A DNA stretch of 64,000 bases from Marinobacterium_E sp035458585 (GCA_035458585.1 DATHZN010000083.1:65639-129638); one strand, 5' to 3'. Positions 9,695 through 19,695 are shown, numbered from the stretch's first letter. The notes: generated by a model not told the origin, from the sequence alone. Made by a program: numbers and translations.

Positions 9695-9702
9695 TCTTCT
9701 AG

Positions 9703-11760
9703 TTAGCCCTTGAGTTGTTCGCCATGCTGAAGCTGTAGTTCGATCAGATCGACAGTCAGCTCTCCAGACTCGCGAATCAGCGCTTCAGAGTCGGCATTCA
9801 GCGGTTGGCTGCCGGTCGGCTCTGTCTCTGCTAAAAGGTCATCCAATGACGCAATAGGCGTCTCATTTTTTGCACGGCGTCGGGCGTTTTCAATATCAAG
9901 CTGTGCTTTGTCGAACTTCTCACGTTGATCACGAAGCGCTTGCTCATTCAGAGGAATCTGGGTAATACCCTTCTGCTCTTTTATCAATCGCAGCTCCTCA
10001 CGCATGTGGTTAAAATCAGGGTCGCCTGCGGTGCGCTGCTTGGAGCGGTTGTTGAGTTCCGGCAACCAACGATCCAGCTGTGAGTAGCGGCCATAGCGAA
10101 CGGGTCTCACCTGATCCCAGGGGAGTGCAAAGTCGAGCGCGCTCTCACCGATCTCCTGCTCGTCGATGAGCGCTGGGAAGTTGATATCGGGAGCTACTCC
10201 CTGGTGCTGTGTGCTCTCGCCTGAAATACGGTAAAACTTTGCAGTAGTCAGCTTAACCTGGCCATGTTCCAGGGGCTGGAGTGTCTGTACCGTCCCTTTT
10301 CCGAAACTCCGGTTGCCTACTACCAGCCCTCGACGATAATCCTGAATGGCGCCTGCGAAGATCTCTGAGGCGGATGCACTCAGGCGGTTTATCATCACCG
10401 TAAGCGGTCCGGTCCAGGCGGTTTGAGGGTCATAGTCACCCAGCACATCCACCCGGCCGTTAGAGTCACGGATCTGCACAGTGGGGCCGCGACTAATAAA
10501 CAGACCAACCAATTCGTTTGCCTCGCGCAGTGAGCCGCCGCCGTTGTCACGTAAATCGATGATGAGTCCATCGATCTCCTGTTGTTTAAGTTCATCAATT
10601 AGCATGGCTACATCGCGTGTGGTGCTGCGGTAGTTGGGATCACCCTTCTGCAGAGCTGCAAAGTCGATATAAAAGGCGGGAACCTCAATTACGCCAAGTT
10701 TGTAATCGACCCCCTCGCGATTGATGCGGATGACTCGGCTCTGGGCGGCCTGCTCCTCCAACTGCACTTTATTACGTACCAGGCTCACAATACGACGTCC
10801 TGAACCGTCAGTGGCACCGGCAGGGATCACTTCTAAGCGCACGACTGAATCTTTCGGTCCGCGGATCAGTTGTACTACATCATCCAGGCGCATGCCGACG
10901 ACATCTTCAAATTCGCCATCCTCTCCCTGGGCGACACCAACGATGAGGTCCGCCGGATTGAGTTGACCGCTTTTATCTGCAGGGCCTGCGGGTACGAGAC
11001 TCACGATCTTGGTAAATTCATCTTCGGTCTGCAGAACAGCGCCTATTCCCTCTAGCGAGAGACTCATATTGATCTGAAAGTTCTCAGACACACGTGGTGA
11101 AAAGTAGGATGTGTGTGGGTCGTAACTGTTGGCCAGCGCATTGGCAAAGGTCTGGAACACATCATCAGCTTCAGACTGCTGTGCACGATTACGTTGCGCA
11201 GTGTAGCGCTTGGTCAGGGTCTCCACTGCCTCCTCTTTTGTACGATCTGCTAGCTTCAGATTGAGCAGTGCACTTTTAAGTCGTTTATCCCAGTAGTTAT
11301 CTGCCTCAGCCTGATCAGCGAACCAAGGTGCATCTTCGCGACTGACGGGGAGGGCATCCTGGTCGGTAAACTGATAGCTTATGCCAGCCGCCAACTTATC
11401 CAACAGATAGTTTTGGCGGTTATTAAAGCGCGTCAGATACAGATCGTATATTGAGTAGGCGACCGACAGATCTCCTTTGCGGATCTGGTCATCGATCTGG
11501 TCTCTGAATCGGCTGTAATTGTCTATGTCTGATTGCAAAAAATAAGATCGCGACGGATCAAGAATTTCGATGTAGCGATCGAATACCAGTGCTGAGAGCT
11601 TGTCATCCAGCTGCTGACTGCGGTAATGGCCCTTCTCGAATGCACGAGCGACCGATTTAAGCGCACTCGATTGGATTTCGGTGGGTTCCAGCGCTGCAAA
11701 AGCGCTCAGTGGTAGCAGTAGTGCCAGCATTGGAATAAGTAGTCGCTGTCCAAATCGCAC
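9703..11760 (-). CDS. prc: Tail-specific protease Prc (C-terminal processing peptidase, S41)
   Basis: Periplasmic serine protease of 685 residues, close to the usual 680. A signal peptide (MRFGQRLLIPMLALLLPLSAFA) is followed by the Prc N-terminal helical region, a PDZ domain (about 235-330, LEGIGAVLQ...PAGPADKSG) and the S41 protease domain. The catalytic serine lies in SASASEIFAG at 461-467, with the dyad lysine in FGKGTVQTLQ about 25 residues on. The DUF3340-type C-terminal region is present. In E. coli Prc trims FtsI and degrades SsrA-tagged or misfolded periplasmic proteins. A coiled-coil membrane protein gene follows at 8 bases. Confidence 0.95.
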   Translation of the reverse strand: MRFGQRLLIPMLALLLPLSAFAALEPTEIQSSALKSVARAFEKGHYRSQQLDDKLSALVFDRYIEILDPSRSYFLQSDIDNYSRFRDQIDDQIRKGDLSVAYSIYDLYLTRFNNRQNYLLDKLAAGISYQFTDQDALPVSREDAPWFADQAEADNYWDKRLKSALLNLKLADRTKEEAVETLTKRYTAQRNRAQQSEADDVFQTFANALANSYDPHTSYFSPRVSENFQINMSLSLEGIGAVLQTEDEFTKIVSLVPAGPADKSGQLNPADLIVGVAQGEDGEFEDVVGMRLDDVVQLIRGPKDSVVRLEVIPAGATDGSGRRIVSLVRNKVQLEEQAAQSRVIRINREGVDYKLGVIEVPAFYIDFAALQKGDPNYRSTTRDVAMLIDELKQQEIDGLIIDLRDNGGGSLREANELVGLFISRGPTVQIRDSNGRVDVLGDYDPQTAWTGPLTVMINRLSASASEIFAGAIQDYRRGLVVGNRSFGKGTVQTLQPLEHGQVKLTTAKFYRISGESTQHQGVAPDINFPALIDEQEIGESALDFALPWDQVRPVRYGRYSQLDRWLPELNNRSKQRTAGDPDFNHMREELRLIKEQKGITQIPLNEQALRDQREKFDKAQLDIENARRRAKNETPIASLDDLLAETEPTGSQPLNADSEALIRESGELTVDLIELQLQHGEQLKG

Positions 11761-11883
11761 AGTAGTTCTCCTTGCAGGTTCCGTTTTGCTTAATGAAACG
11801 GAATAAGACTTAATTGAGTGTAGGCCAGCACGCAGGAAGATGTAAAATACTCAATAGCTTAGGTGAATTTTGAGGGTAAAGCT

Positions 11884-12411
11884 TTGCGTCTGTTAGTACT
11901 GCTGTGCATCGGTCTGCTACTCACGGCCTGTGATTCGGATTCGAAATCTGAAGCCGAACGCGAGGCCTTTCGTGCCGAACTCATTGATAAAGCACTCAAC
12001 GACGATACGCGGAAAATGGGGGATCAGTTCCTCGCTACGAATGCCCAGAAAGCAGGGGTTGTGGTCCGCCCGAGCGGTCTTCAATACAGAGTATTGCAGG
12101 CTGGCAATGGCGATAAACCGACGCTGGATCAGTATGTTGTCGTCAACTACCAAGGAGAGCGCGTTGATGGAGCTGCAATAGACTCATCGAGGCCGGGTAA
12201 GCCGGCTACCTTTCCTCTCAAGCAGGTTATTAAAGGCTGGCGCGAAGGGCTCAGTCTGATGGAGAAAGGGGCAAAATGGGAGCTCTTTATTCCACCTGAT
12301 CTGGCGTACGGTGCTACCAGCCCATCTGAACTTATACCGGCTAACTCAACACTTATATTTACCGTTGAACTGGTGGATATCCTCGATACTGCCCCGAAGG
12401 AGGCACAATGA
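11884..12411 (+). CDS. FKBP-type peptidyl-prolyl isomerase, lipoprotein
   Basis: Extracytoplasmic folding helper that catalyses proline cis-trans isomerisation. I choose TTG at 11884: GAGGGT lies seven bases before it and the product then starts with a classic lipoprotein signal (MRLLVLL...LLTAC) cleaved before Cys. An in-frame GTG at 11863 would add seven residues and lacks a ribosome site. A short FKBP_N dimerisation part (about 30-60) is followed by the FKBP domain with QYRVLQAGNG, VIKGWREGL, YGATSPSELIPANSTLIFTV. The stop overlaps the ATG of the aminopeptidase gene (ATGA). Confidence 0.9.
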   Translation: MRLLVLLCIGLLLTACDSDSKSEAEREAFRAELIDKALNDDTRKMGDQFLATNAQKAGVVVRPSGLQYRVLQAGNGDKPTLDQYVVVNYQGERVDGAAIDSSRPGKPATFPLKQVIKGWREGLSLMEKGAKWELFIPPDLAYGATSPSELIPANSTLIFTVELVDILDTAPKEAQ

Positions 12412-13685
12412 ATCCAGAACAGTTTTCTCAGCAGTTATTGAAATTTCTCGATAGCAGTCCAACGCCATTTCACGCTACTGAAAATCTCGCGCAGGCACTT
12501 TCGCTTGCGGGGTTTGTTGAGGTCAAAGAGGCTGATGCCTGGGACATCAAGGCAGGACAGGGCTACTACCTGCTACGTAATGACTCATCCATACTGGCCT
12601 GGCGTCAACCCGAAAGTTTCAGTGCGGGATTGCGAATGGTGGGCGCACATACCGATTCGCCTTGTCTAAAAGTCAAGCCAAACCCTGAAATTTACCGGTT
12701 TGGCTATCATCAGTTGGGCGTTGAGGTGTACGGCGGTCTATTGATGAATCCCTGGTTTGATCGCGACCTTAGCCTAGCAGGTCGCGTCAGCTATCTGGAT
12801 GAGTCCGGGGAGCTGAAACATGAGCTGATTGACTATGTAGACGCGATAGGGTCCATTCCAAATCTGGCTATCCATCTGGATCGAGAGGCTAATACTGCTC
12901 GCACGGTGAATGCTCAGTTGCACCTGCCGGTGCTGCTCGGGCAAGGCGAGGATAAGCTGAATTTACGGGAGATGCTGGCGGACAAATTGCGTCAGCAAGG
13001 ACGCAGTGTCGGTCAGGTACTCGATTATGAGCTCAGCTTCTATGACACCCAGGGAGCCAGTCTGATTGGCCTCAAACGTGAGTTTATCGCCTCAGCCCGG
13101 CTTGATAACCTACTGAGCTGTTTTATCGGTCTGCAGTCGCTTATTTATGCCTCTCCGGGACAGGCGCAGGTGCTGATCTGTACAGATCATGAGGAGATTG
13201 GCAGTACCAGTGCCTGTGGCGCTGCAGGTCCTATGCTAGAGCAATGGCTGGAGCGGATAATACCCGATAACGAAGTTCGTAATCGCGCACTTGCAGCTTC
13301 AATGCTGATCTCAGCAGATAACGCTCATGGGGTTCACCCTAACTACGCTGACAAGCATGATGAGAACCACGGTCCTCTGCTTAACTCCGGCCCCGTTATC
13401 AAACTCAACGCTAACCAACGCTATGCCACTAACAGTGAGACGAGTGCAACCTTCAAGCAGATTGCCCTGCAGGAGGAGGTGGATGTTCAGGCCTTTGTGG
13501 TCCGCTCGGATATGGGGTGCGGAAGCACGATCGGTCCTATCACAGCAGCAGAGGTCGGAGTTCGTACAGTCGATATTGGCGTGCCGCAGTTTGCTATGCA
13601 CTCAATACGTGAGATGGCTGGTGTGCATGACGCCCACGGACTTTATCGCATACTTAAACGGTTTTATGCCAAGTCGAGGGTCTGA
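12408..13685 (+). CDS. apeB: M18-family metallo-aminopeptidase
   Basis: Cytoplasmic zinc aminopeptidase of 425 residues, the family length. The M18 (aspartyl aminopeptidase) motifs are complete: AHTDSP near residue 80, RLDNL, DHEEIGS near 261, SADNAHGVHPNY, MGCGSTIGPI and MHSIREMAGVHD near the C-terminus. Together these carry the two-zinc site. Removes N-terminal, often acidic, residues from peptides. Translation is coupled to the upstream FKBP gene by a four-base overlap, and the thioesterase gene follows two bases after the stop, so the three form one operon. Confidence 0.93.
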   Translation: MNPEQFSQQLLKFLDSSPTPFHATENLAQALSLAGFVEVKEADAWDIKAGQGYYLLRNDSSILAWRQPESFSAGLRMVGAHTDSPCLKVKPNPEIYRFGYHQLGVEVYGGLLMNPWFDRDLSLAGRVSYLDESGELKHELIDYVDAIGSIPNLAIHLDREANTARTVNAQLHLPVLLGQGEDKLNLREMLADKLRQQGRSVGQVLDYELSFYDTQGASLIGLKREFIASARLDNLLSCFIGLQSLIYASPGQAQVLICTDHEEIGSTSACGAAGPMLEQWLERIIPDNEVRNRALAASMLISADNAHGVHPNYADKHDENHGPLLNSGPVIKLNANQRYATNSETSATFKQIALQEEVDVQAFVVRSDMGCGSTIGPITAAEVGVRTVDIGVPQFAMHSIREMAGVHDAHGLYRILKRFYAKSRV

Positions 13686-13687
13686 TT

Positions 13688-14101
13688 GTGTTGAATACGG
13701 TGGCTCAATTAACGCAATTCATGCTGGATCATTTTCCTCAGGGTGTGGACTTTGGGCAGCTTGAGGAGGTCGGCGACGGATGGGTTCTGATGCGCCTGAG
13801 TGTGGCTGACTCGCATCTGCGCCCGGGAGGTACAGTCTCAGGTCCCACAATGATGGGGTTGGCTGATGTGGCGATCTGGTCGGCGTTGCAGACTAAAATA
13901 GGACCGTCGCCGTTAACCGTCACCAGCAACCTCAACATTAACTTTTTGGCCAAGCCAGAACCGGTTGATATTTTAGCTCGTGCCCGGATCTTACGTGTAG
14001 GAAAGCGCAACGGTGTAGGTGAGTGTTACATCTACTCAGGCTCGGAAGAGAGAATGGTGGCCCATGTGACGGCCAACTACTCCATCCCGAGCCACCCGTA
14101 A
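13688..14101 (+). CDS. PaaI-family hotdog thioesterase
   Basis: 137 residues with the hotdog-fold pattern of PaaI/YdiI-like thioesterases: RPGGTVSGPTMMGLADVAIW holds the helix with the conserved glycine and catalytic Asp, and the sheet follows as LTVTSNLNINFLAKP. Expected to hydrolyse an acyl-CoA or aromatic acyl-CoA; substrate cannot be read from the sequence. The start is GTG two bases after the aminopeptidase stop. The stop abuts the convergent aldo-keto reductase gene with no spacer. Confidence 0.85.
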   Translation: MLNTVAQLTQFMLDHFPQGVDFGQLEEVGDGWVLMRLSVADSHLRPGGTVSGPTMMGLADVAIWSALQTKIGPSPLTVTSNLNINFLAKPEPVDILARARILRVGKRNGVGECYIYSGSEERMVAHVTANYSIPSHP

Positions 14102-15088
14102 TTAGAACTCTTCTGTATCGATCTCGGCTCGTTGTGCGTCGCTATAACGCGGCCCGGTAACGGTGTGTTGGTTGATGAGCTGATCCAAGCGGTCCACCGC
14201 ATCGGCAGATAGATTAATCTCGCCCGCTTCAAGGTTTTCACGCATGTGATCGATAAAGCGTGTTCCCGGTATCGAAACAATAGCGGGATCCTTCGCTCTG
14301 ATCCAGGCCAGTGCTAACTGCGCGGGCGTGCAACCTTGCTCCTTGGCTATCTGCACATATTCACCGAGCAGTGCCTTGTTTGCTGGATAGTTCTCTGGGA
14401 AGAACCTCGGCATCCCACGGCGAAAGTCACTCTCTACCAATGCCTGAGGGTCCTCAATAGAGAGGCTTAGAAAACCGCGCGCCAGTGGACTAAATGCTAC
14501 AAAGGTAATTCCCAGTTCATTGCAAGTATCCAAGACTGCAATCTCAGGATTACGGGTCCAGAGCGAATACTCGGTCTGCACAGCGGTCATTGGGTGCTCT
14601 CTGTGTGCGCGCCGTACCGTGCTGGCTGACATCTCGGATACGCCATATCCCAATATTTTGCCTTGGTGAATCAGCTCTGACATCGCACCAACCGACTCCT
14701 CGATCGGTACATTTACATCCAGTCGGTGTAAGTAATAGAGGTCGATGTGGTCAGTCTGAAGCCTTTTTAGGCTCGCCTCACACTGGGCTTTGATCGTCTC
14801 TGGGCGACCGTCTAACGATTTGCCTTTGCCCGGTTCAACATAGAGTACGCACTTGCTGGCCAGAAAGAGTTCGTCACGAACCGATTTCAGGGCTTCACCC
14901 ACAAGTAGTTCGTTTTTTCCTCCACCATAGAGCGTAGCGGTATCAAAGTGCCGATACCCCATCTCATGTGCTTCTCGTAATGCATGGAGCGCCTCCTGAT
15001 CGGGAACAGGCGTATTGTAGGCGTGGGAAAGGTTCATACAACCCAGACCGATGGGAGATGACTTAAACAGATCGAGTTTATCGCTCAT
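14102..15088 (-). CDS. Aldo/keto reductase (YajO/Tas-like)
   Basis: NADPH-dependent oxidoreductase of 328 residues with a TIM-barrel. The catalytic tetrad is visible: D and Y in HFDTATLYGGG, K in LASKCVLY, H in LYYLHRLD. The cofactor end shows AFSPLARGFLS and IPGTRFIDHMRENL. Bacterial members of this subfamily reduce varied aldehydes and ketones; the substrate here is not predictable. Next upstream on the same strand is thiol peroxidase, 73 bases away. Confidence 0.9.
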   Translation of the reverse strand: MSDKLDLFKSSPIGLGCMNLSHAYNTPVPDQEALHALREAHEMGYRHFDTATLYGGGKNELLVGEALKSVRDELFLASKCVLYVEPGKGKSLDGRPETIKAQCEASLKRLQTDHIDLYYLHRLDVNVPIEESVGAMSELIHQGKILGYGVSEMSASTVRRAHREHPMTAVQTEYSLWTRNPEIAVLDTCNELGITFVAFSPLARGFLSLSIEDPQALVESDFRRGMPRFFPENYPANKALLGEYVQIAKEQGCTPAQLALAWIRAKDPAIVSIPGTRFIDHMRENLEAGEINLSADAVDRLDQLINQHTVTGPRYSDAQRAEIDTEEF

Positions 15089-15161
15089 TAGGTTTCACTC
15101 ACTTGCGGGAGAGATTGAGGGCTAGGGACACAAAATCCAAGTAGCCCTCAGTGAATCAACG

Positions 15162-15659
15162 TTAACTGGCGGCTGCGCTGAGTACCGCATCGTAATTTGG
15201 CTCTTCTGTAAGCTCCTTAACTAGTTCGGAGTAGATGACAGTCGAATCCTTGATAACGACTACAGCACGTGCAAAGAGTCCACGACGTTGAGTATCGATA
15301 ATGGTGACACCATAGTCTTGGCCGAATTCAGGCGAGCGAAATGCCGAAGCGTTGCTCACGCGTTCAAGACCTTCAGCGGCACAGAAGCGGGATTGTGCAA
15401 AGGGTAGATCCACGGATACGTTCACCACATTCACACCCTCAATTTGACTCAGGCGCTCATTGAACTGACGAACCGATTTCTGGCAAGTGGGTGTATCGAT
15501 GCTGGGGAAAATGTTGAGTACCAGCGTCTGTCCTTCAAAGTCGCTCAGACTCAGGTCATTGAGCGAGGTATCTGTCAAAGTGAAGTTAGGCGCAGAACTG
15601 CCCACCGCCGGTAGATCACCACAGGTGTTCATGACTATATCTAGACGAGTTGTTATCAT
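15162..15659 (-). CDS. tpx: Thiol peroxidase (atypical 2-Cys peroxiredoxin)
   Basis: 165 residues, the standard Tpx length when started at the ATG at 15659, which has CGGAGA upstream; a longer reading to 15695 adds 12 unlikely residues. Peroxidatic Cys lies in TPTCQKSVRQF and resolving Cys in SRFCAAEG. GSSAPNFTLTD and FARAVVVIK complete the peroxiredoxin fold. Reduces lipid and alkyl peroxides with thioredoxin in the periplasm or cytoplasm depending on species. Confidence 0.95.
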   Translation of the reverse strand: MITTRLDIVMNTCGDLPAVGSSAPNFTLTDTSLNDLSLSDFEGQTLVLNIFPSIDTPTCQKSVRQFNERLSQIEGVNVVNVSVDLPFAQSRFCAAEGLERVSNASAFRSPEFGQDYGVTIIDTQRRGLFARAVVVIKDSTVIYSELVKELTEEPNYDAVLSAAAS

Positions 15660-15721
15660 AATTTTATCTCCGTAAAGCTGGCGTTTACGTTCCAAAACAG
15701 TAGGTTGATTAGTTGGGGCTG

Positions 15722-18358
15722 TTAGAGGCTTTTGGCAAACTCTATCCGATTGCGACCAGCCGCCTTGGCAGCATACAGGGCCGCATCGGCGGCCTCAATA
15801 AGTTCAGCGGGTGTGAGAGTCTGTTCCGGTTTTAATGAGACAGCGCCTACACTCAATGTTAGCTGCCTAAATACTGACGCCTCATGCAGTATTTTCTCTT
15901 GGTCAAGTTTTAGCTGTATCTGCTGACTCAGCTGAAGCGCCCCTTCAGCATCTGTGTCAGGCAGAACAATCACGAACTCCTCTCCACCAAAACGGGCGAC
16001 CAGGTCGGCTGGACGTCGAGCTACTTGGCGCATCAAGTCAGCGACACATTTGAGTGCTTTGTCGCCAAGTGAGTGGCCATAAAGATCGTTATAGTCTTTG
16101 AAGTAATCAATATCGATCATCAATAGGGAGAGGTAGGAGTGAGGGTCGCGTTGTCGCATCCCATATTGAGTAAACAAAAAATCGTCGAGCTCACGCCGGT
16201 TTGCGAGCAGGGTCAACGGGTCAGTGCGGGATTGTCGCTGCAATGCTTTATTAGCCTCTCGCAACTGTAACTCGAGTTCTAAGTGCGAAGTGAGGTCTAT
16301 AAGGCTTCCCGATACTTTCGCTCCCTCTCCCTCGGATTGATGAACTGAGGCAATGAGCCGAACCCAGCGAATCTCTCCTGAGTTAAGACGCATTTTGAGT
16401 TGGTACTCTGCAGGGGGACTGTCTGGCTCAGCCTCTCGCAACTCGTTAAAGCAGGTGATCCCCTCATTATCATCGAAGAGTTCGAAGAAGTTGCGTGTAC
16501 TTATGATCGGGTAAAGCGCCTCACTGAGTTCTGTTTGATCCCGGAATATAGAGTTGGGCCTCAGGATATCGCTGTCGCGTGACCACTCAAACATGCCGAT
16601 CTTACCTGCTACGGCGATCTCATCAAGGCGGGTGAGTGAGCGTTCCAGTTGATTAAAACTTCGCTCCAGTTGCAGCTGGGCCCTCTTCTGTTTGGTGATA
16701 TCAGTGACCATAAAGATAGCGATCTCTTCGCCATCCCGTTGGTAGTTTCTGACGTAGAGCTGGCGCAACCAAGAGACTCCAGTTTGATACTGCGTACCAA
16801 TAATTGGATATTCGCCGGAGGCTCCAGGCTCTGAGTAAGCGCGATTGAGCGCCTCCCGATACTCTTCTGGTACGAGATCCATACGCTCCTTGTAAGAGGG
16901 TGGTGTTTGTCGCAGACTTTTTCCATGCGTGATATAGGAGGTCAAACCGCTTGTGAAATTCTCTTCGACAATTCGAATATCGGCCTCATCGGTTACCAAT
17001 CTAAGTTGTTCGAGTAATTGATGCCGTTCTCTGGCTGATACCTCTAATTCAATTTTTGCCCGAATTTCTTCGCTCACGTCCTCAACCACGGCCAGGAGAC
17101 AGGCCTGATTATCGATATCAGAGTAGGTAGTTAGCATACCTCTGATCCAACGCGCCTCTGAGGTGCTTTCTGAAGAGAGTTTAAAATTAAACTCTACGGG
17201 TTTGTTGTTGGAATTGAGATCGTTGATAAGATCAATTGCCTTTTGACGATCGGGTTCAGCAAGCAGCCCTAGTAGCGTATCGACGTCGCAGCTTTGGCTT
17301 GCCATAGCCCCCGAGAAACCCAAGATCGCCATTGCATTTTCGTCCAGCATTAACTGCTTAGTACTCAACGGACCGTCGACAATACCCAACTCGAACACGG
17401 TATTGGCCAATGTATGCTTGAGCCTCAAACTCTCGAGCTCAATCTCTTTCAAGCGCTGCTCATGGATGTCGATAATAGAACCGTAGGTGATTGTCTTACC
17501 TTGTTCGACGCGTCGGTTGACATACACATCGACCCAGCGCTCGCCTAATTCGCTCATAAGCCGGTGAGTCAGCCTGAGGGATTCGCCTGAGTCGAGTTGT
17601 CTCTTCAACGCCTCTAAAACACGTTCCCGATCATCCGGATGGGTCGCAGACAGAATGTGCTCGCCGCCGTGAATAGTTTGGGAATCTGATAACCCGTACA
17701 TCTGTCTGTAGACCTTATTTACTCTCCAATGATCCATTGCGTCATCATGTCTGAACATTCCAATGCGCGCATGCGAAGATGCTAAATCGCTGAGTCTGTT
17801 GGCTTGCTCCAGCTCTTCATTGACGGATAAAAAATTGAGGAACAGTAGGTTGAGTAAGACCAGCATCCCTAGCTGACTCCCTCCTGCAACTGTCAGGTGC
17901 ATCAGGTCCAATAACAGCGCATCACCGTTGACTGTCGAATAGAGCCAGAACAGAGTTCCCAGATAAACTAGCGTCACTAGCAGGGTACGCCTCAAACCGA
18001 TGGATAGCAGAAGCACGACCGACGCGAAGAGTGTCAGGAAAGTTGCTCCTGAGACCGATTGCGTACGCCATACCACGCCAAAACCTGCCAGTAGTAACAG
18101 TACGGCGATAGTCAGCATGCGGCGTCGGCCATTGGTCGTCTCAGGCTTGATCGCGATAAGTACGAGGCCGGCGTAAAGGGTGAGGAAAAGTATGCCGGCC
18201 GGATTCGAGTCAATAAAGAAATTATGGTAGACGGCGATGGCTACCGGTAGTGCAAAAATAAGCGCTATCAGGCGCGTAAAAAGCACCGCTATGGTCTGTA
18301 GTATCGGCTCATCGATAGCTCGTTCGGCAAACGCCGTTGACAGGTTTAATCTTCTCAT
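15722..18358 (-). CDS. Membrane PAS-GGDEF diguanylate cyclase
   Basis: Protein of 878 residues. About six membrane helices occupy residues 25-180 (a MASE-like sensor). Several PAS/PAC segments follow (about 190-680, with pieces such as ARIGMFRHDD and IGMFEWSRDSD). The C-terminal GGDEF domain carries GGEEF at 791-795, preceded by RPAD five residues upstream, the inhibitory site. The signature is intact, so synthesis of c-di-GMP is expected. No EAL domain follows. It stands as a single gene, flanked by tpx downstream and the thiolase terminator upstream. The sensed signal is unknown. Confidence 0.9.
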   Translation of the reverse strand: MRRLNLSTAFAERAIDEPILQTIAVLFTRLIALIFALPVAIAVYHNFFIDSNPAGILFLTLYAGLVLIAIKPETTNGRRRMLTIAVLLLLAGFGVVWRTQSVSGATFLTLFASVVLLLSIGLRRTLLVTLVYLGTLFWLYSTVNGDALLLDLMHLTVAGGSQLGMLVLLNLLFLNFLSVNEELEQANRLSDLASSHARIGMFRHDDAMDHWRVNKVYRQMYGLSDSQTIHGGEHILSATHPDDRERVLEALKRQLDSGESLRLTHRLMSELGERWVDVYVNRRVEQGKTITYGSIIDIHEQRLKEIELESLRLKHTLANTVFELGIVDGPLSTKQLMLDENAMAILGFSGAMASQSCDVDTLLGLLAEPDRQKAIDLINDLNSNNKPVEFNFKLSSESTSEARWIRGMLTTYSDIDNQACLLAVVEDVSEEIRAKIELEVSARERHQLLEQLRLVTDEADIRIVEENFTSGLTSYITHGKSLRQTPPSYKERMDLVPEEYREALNRAYSEPGASGEYPIIGTQYQTGVSWLRQLYVRNYQRDGEEIAIFMVTDITKQKRAQLQLERSFNQLERSLTRLDEIAVAGKIGMFEWSRDSDILRPNSIFRDQTELSEALYPIISTRNFFELFDDNEGITCFNELREAEPDSPPAEYQLKMRLNSGEIRWVRLIASVHQSEGEGAKVSGSLIDLTSHLELELQLREANKALQRQSRTDPLTLLANRRELDDFLFTQYGMRQRDPHSYLSLLMIDIDYFKDYNDLYGHSLGDKALKCVADLMRQVARRPADLVARFGGEEFVIVLPDTDAEGALQLSQQIQLKLDQEKILHEASVFRQLTLSVGAVSLKPEQTLTPAELIEAADAALYAAKAAGRNRIEFAKSL

Positions 18359-18470
18359 CTGAAGTAGAGTCAGCGATGGCTGATAGGTACCCGGCTGTTT
18401 AGACTTAGCATAGTCGGTTCTTCGAAACTTTTCTGTCTGATGGTACGCAGTCTGATGTTGTTTTTGACCA

Positions 18471-18499
18471 AAAAAAAGCCGGCTCTGGGAGCCGGCTTA
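18471..18499 (-). terminator. Rho-independent terminator of thiolase gene
   Basis: Perfect ten-base stem AAGCCGGCTC / GAGCCGGCTT with a three-base loop (18477-18499), followed on the minus strand by a run of T. Lies 15 bases beyond the thiolase stop. Confidence 0.9.
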
Positions 18500-18513
18500 G
18501 TTTGGTTTGCCGT

Positions 18514-19695
18514 TTAGACGCGTTCGAACACTACCGCAATGCCCTGACCACCGCCGATACACATGGTGACAAGTGCGTATCGACCCTCAATGCGGTGCAG
18601 CTCGTGGATCGCTTTGGTGGCGATAAAGGCTCCAGAACAGCCAACAGGATGGCCGAGAGCGATGGCACCACCGTTGGGGTTGGTTTTATCGGCAGGCAGT
18701 CCCAGGCCTTTGGAAACCGCGATTGCCTGAGCCGCGAAAGCTTCGTTCGACTCGATCACGTCCATATCATCAATAGTCAATCCGGCTCTCTCAAGCGCAG
18801 ACTTAGATGCAGGGATAGGACCTTCACCCATAATATGGTTCGGGACGCCCGCGACTGCGTAAGAGACAATTTTAGCGATCGGCGTTTCACCGTTTGCTTT
18901 CGCCGTTTCGGCATCAGCCAGTACCAGGAAGGCAGCACCGTCGTTGATTCCTGATGCGTTGCCTGCAGTTACAGTGCCATCTTTCTTGAACGCCGGGCGC
19001 ATACCTGAAAGCTTCTCGGCTGTAGTACCGGGTTTTGGGTGCTCATCAGTATCAAAAATCGTGTCGCCTTTGCGTGATTTCAAAGTAATCGGAACAATCT
19101 GACTTTTGAAACGACCCTCTTCGATAGCGACTGCGGCACGGCGCTGAGACTCTGCAGCAAAAGCGTCCTGCTCTTCACGTGATATATCCCACTTCTCTGC
19201 TAGGTTCTCAGCTGTGATACCCATATGGCCTGCACCGAACGGGTCGGTCAGTACAGAGACCATTGCGTCGATCATGTTGGTATCGCCCATACGTGCGCCG
19301 CTGCGCATAGCAGGGGCCATGTAAGTGCCACGAGACATCACTTCGACACCACCACCTACAGCGTAGTCGCACTGCCCGAGCTCAATCTGCTGCGCACTCG
19401 ATACAACAGCCTGGAGGCCAGATGCGCAGAGACGATTTACCGCCATCGCCACAGAGTTCATTGGCAGGCCGGCCTGAATAGAAGCTACTCGAGCGACATA
19501 GGGGTAGCGCGACTCGGTAGGGATACAGTTACCTACAGTGACGTAGTGAATCTTCTCCGGATCGGCCTTTGAGCGAGCAACGGCCTCTTTCATAACGGTA
19601 CCCGCCAGTTCGGCCGGTTCAATTGAGCTCAGGCTGCCGCCGAAAGCGCCGATCGGTGAACGCATCGCGCTCAGCACTACAACTTCACGTGTCAT
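18514..19695 (-). CDS. Acetyl-CoA acetyltransferase (biosynthetic-type thiolase)
   Basis: 393 residues, typical for PhaA/AtoB thiolases that condense two acetyl-CoA to acetoacetyl-CoA or run the reverse cleavage. Nucleophilic Cys near residue 89 in NRLCASGLQA, His in GHPVGCSGA and second Cys in TMCIGGGQG. The N-terminal REVVVLSAMRSPIGAFGG is also family-typical. Single gene with its own terminator. No PHB genes or CoA transferase are adjacent, so its pathway (polyhydroxybutyrate, fatty acid or amino acid breakdown) is open. Confidence 0.93.
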   Translation of the reverse strand: MTREVVVLSAMRSPIGAFGGSLSSIEPAELAGTVMKEAVARSKADPEKIHYVTVGNCIPTESRYPYVARVASIQAGLPMNSVAMAVNRLCASGLQAVVSSAQQIELGQCDYAVGGGVEVMSRGTYMAPAMRSGARMGDTNMIDAMVSVLTDPFGAGHMGITAENLAEKWDISREEQDAFAAESQRRAAVAIEEGRFKSQIVPITLKSRKGDTIFDTDEHPKPGTTAEKLSGMRPAFKKDGTVTAGNASGINDGAAFLVLADAETAKANGETPIAKIVSYAVAGVPNHIMGEGPIPASKSALERAGLTIDDMDVIESNEAFAAQAIAVSKGLGLPADKTNPNGGAIALGHPVGCSGAFIATKAIHELHRIEGRYALVTMCIGGGQGIAVVFERV

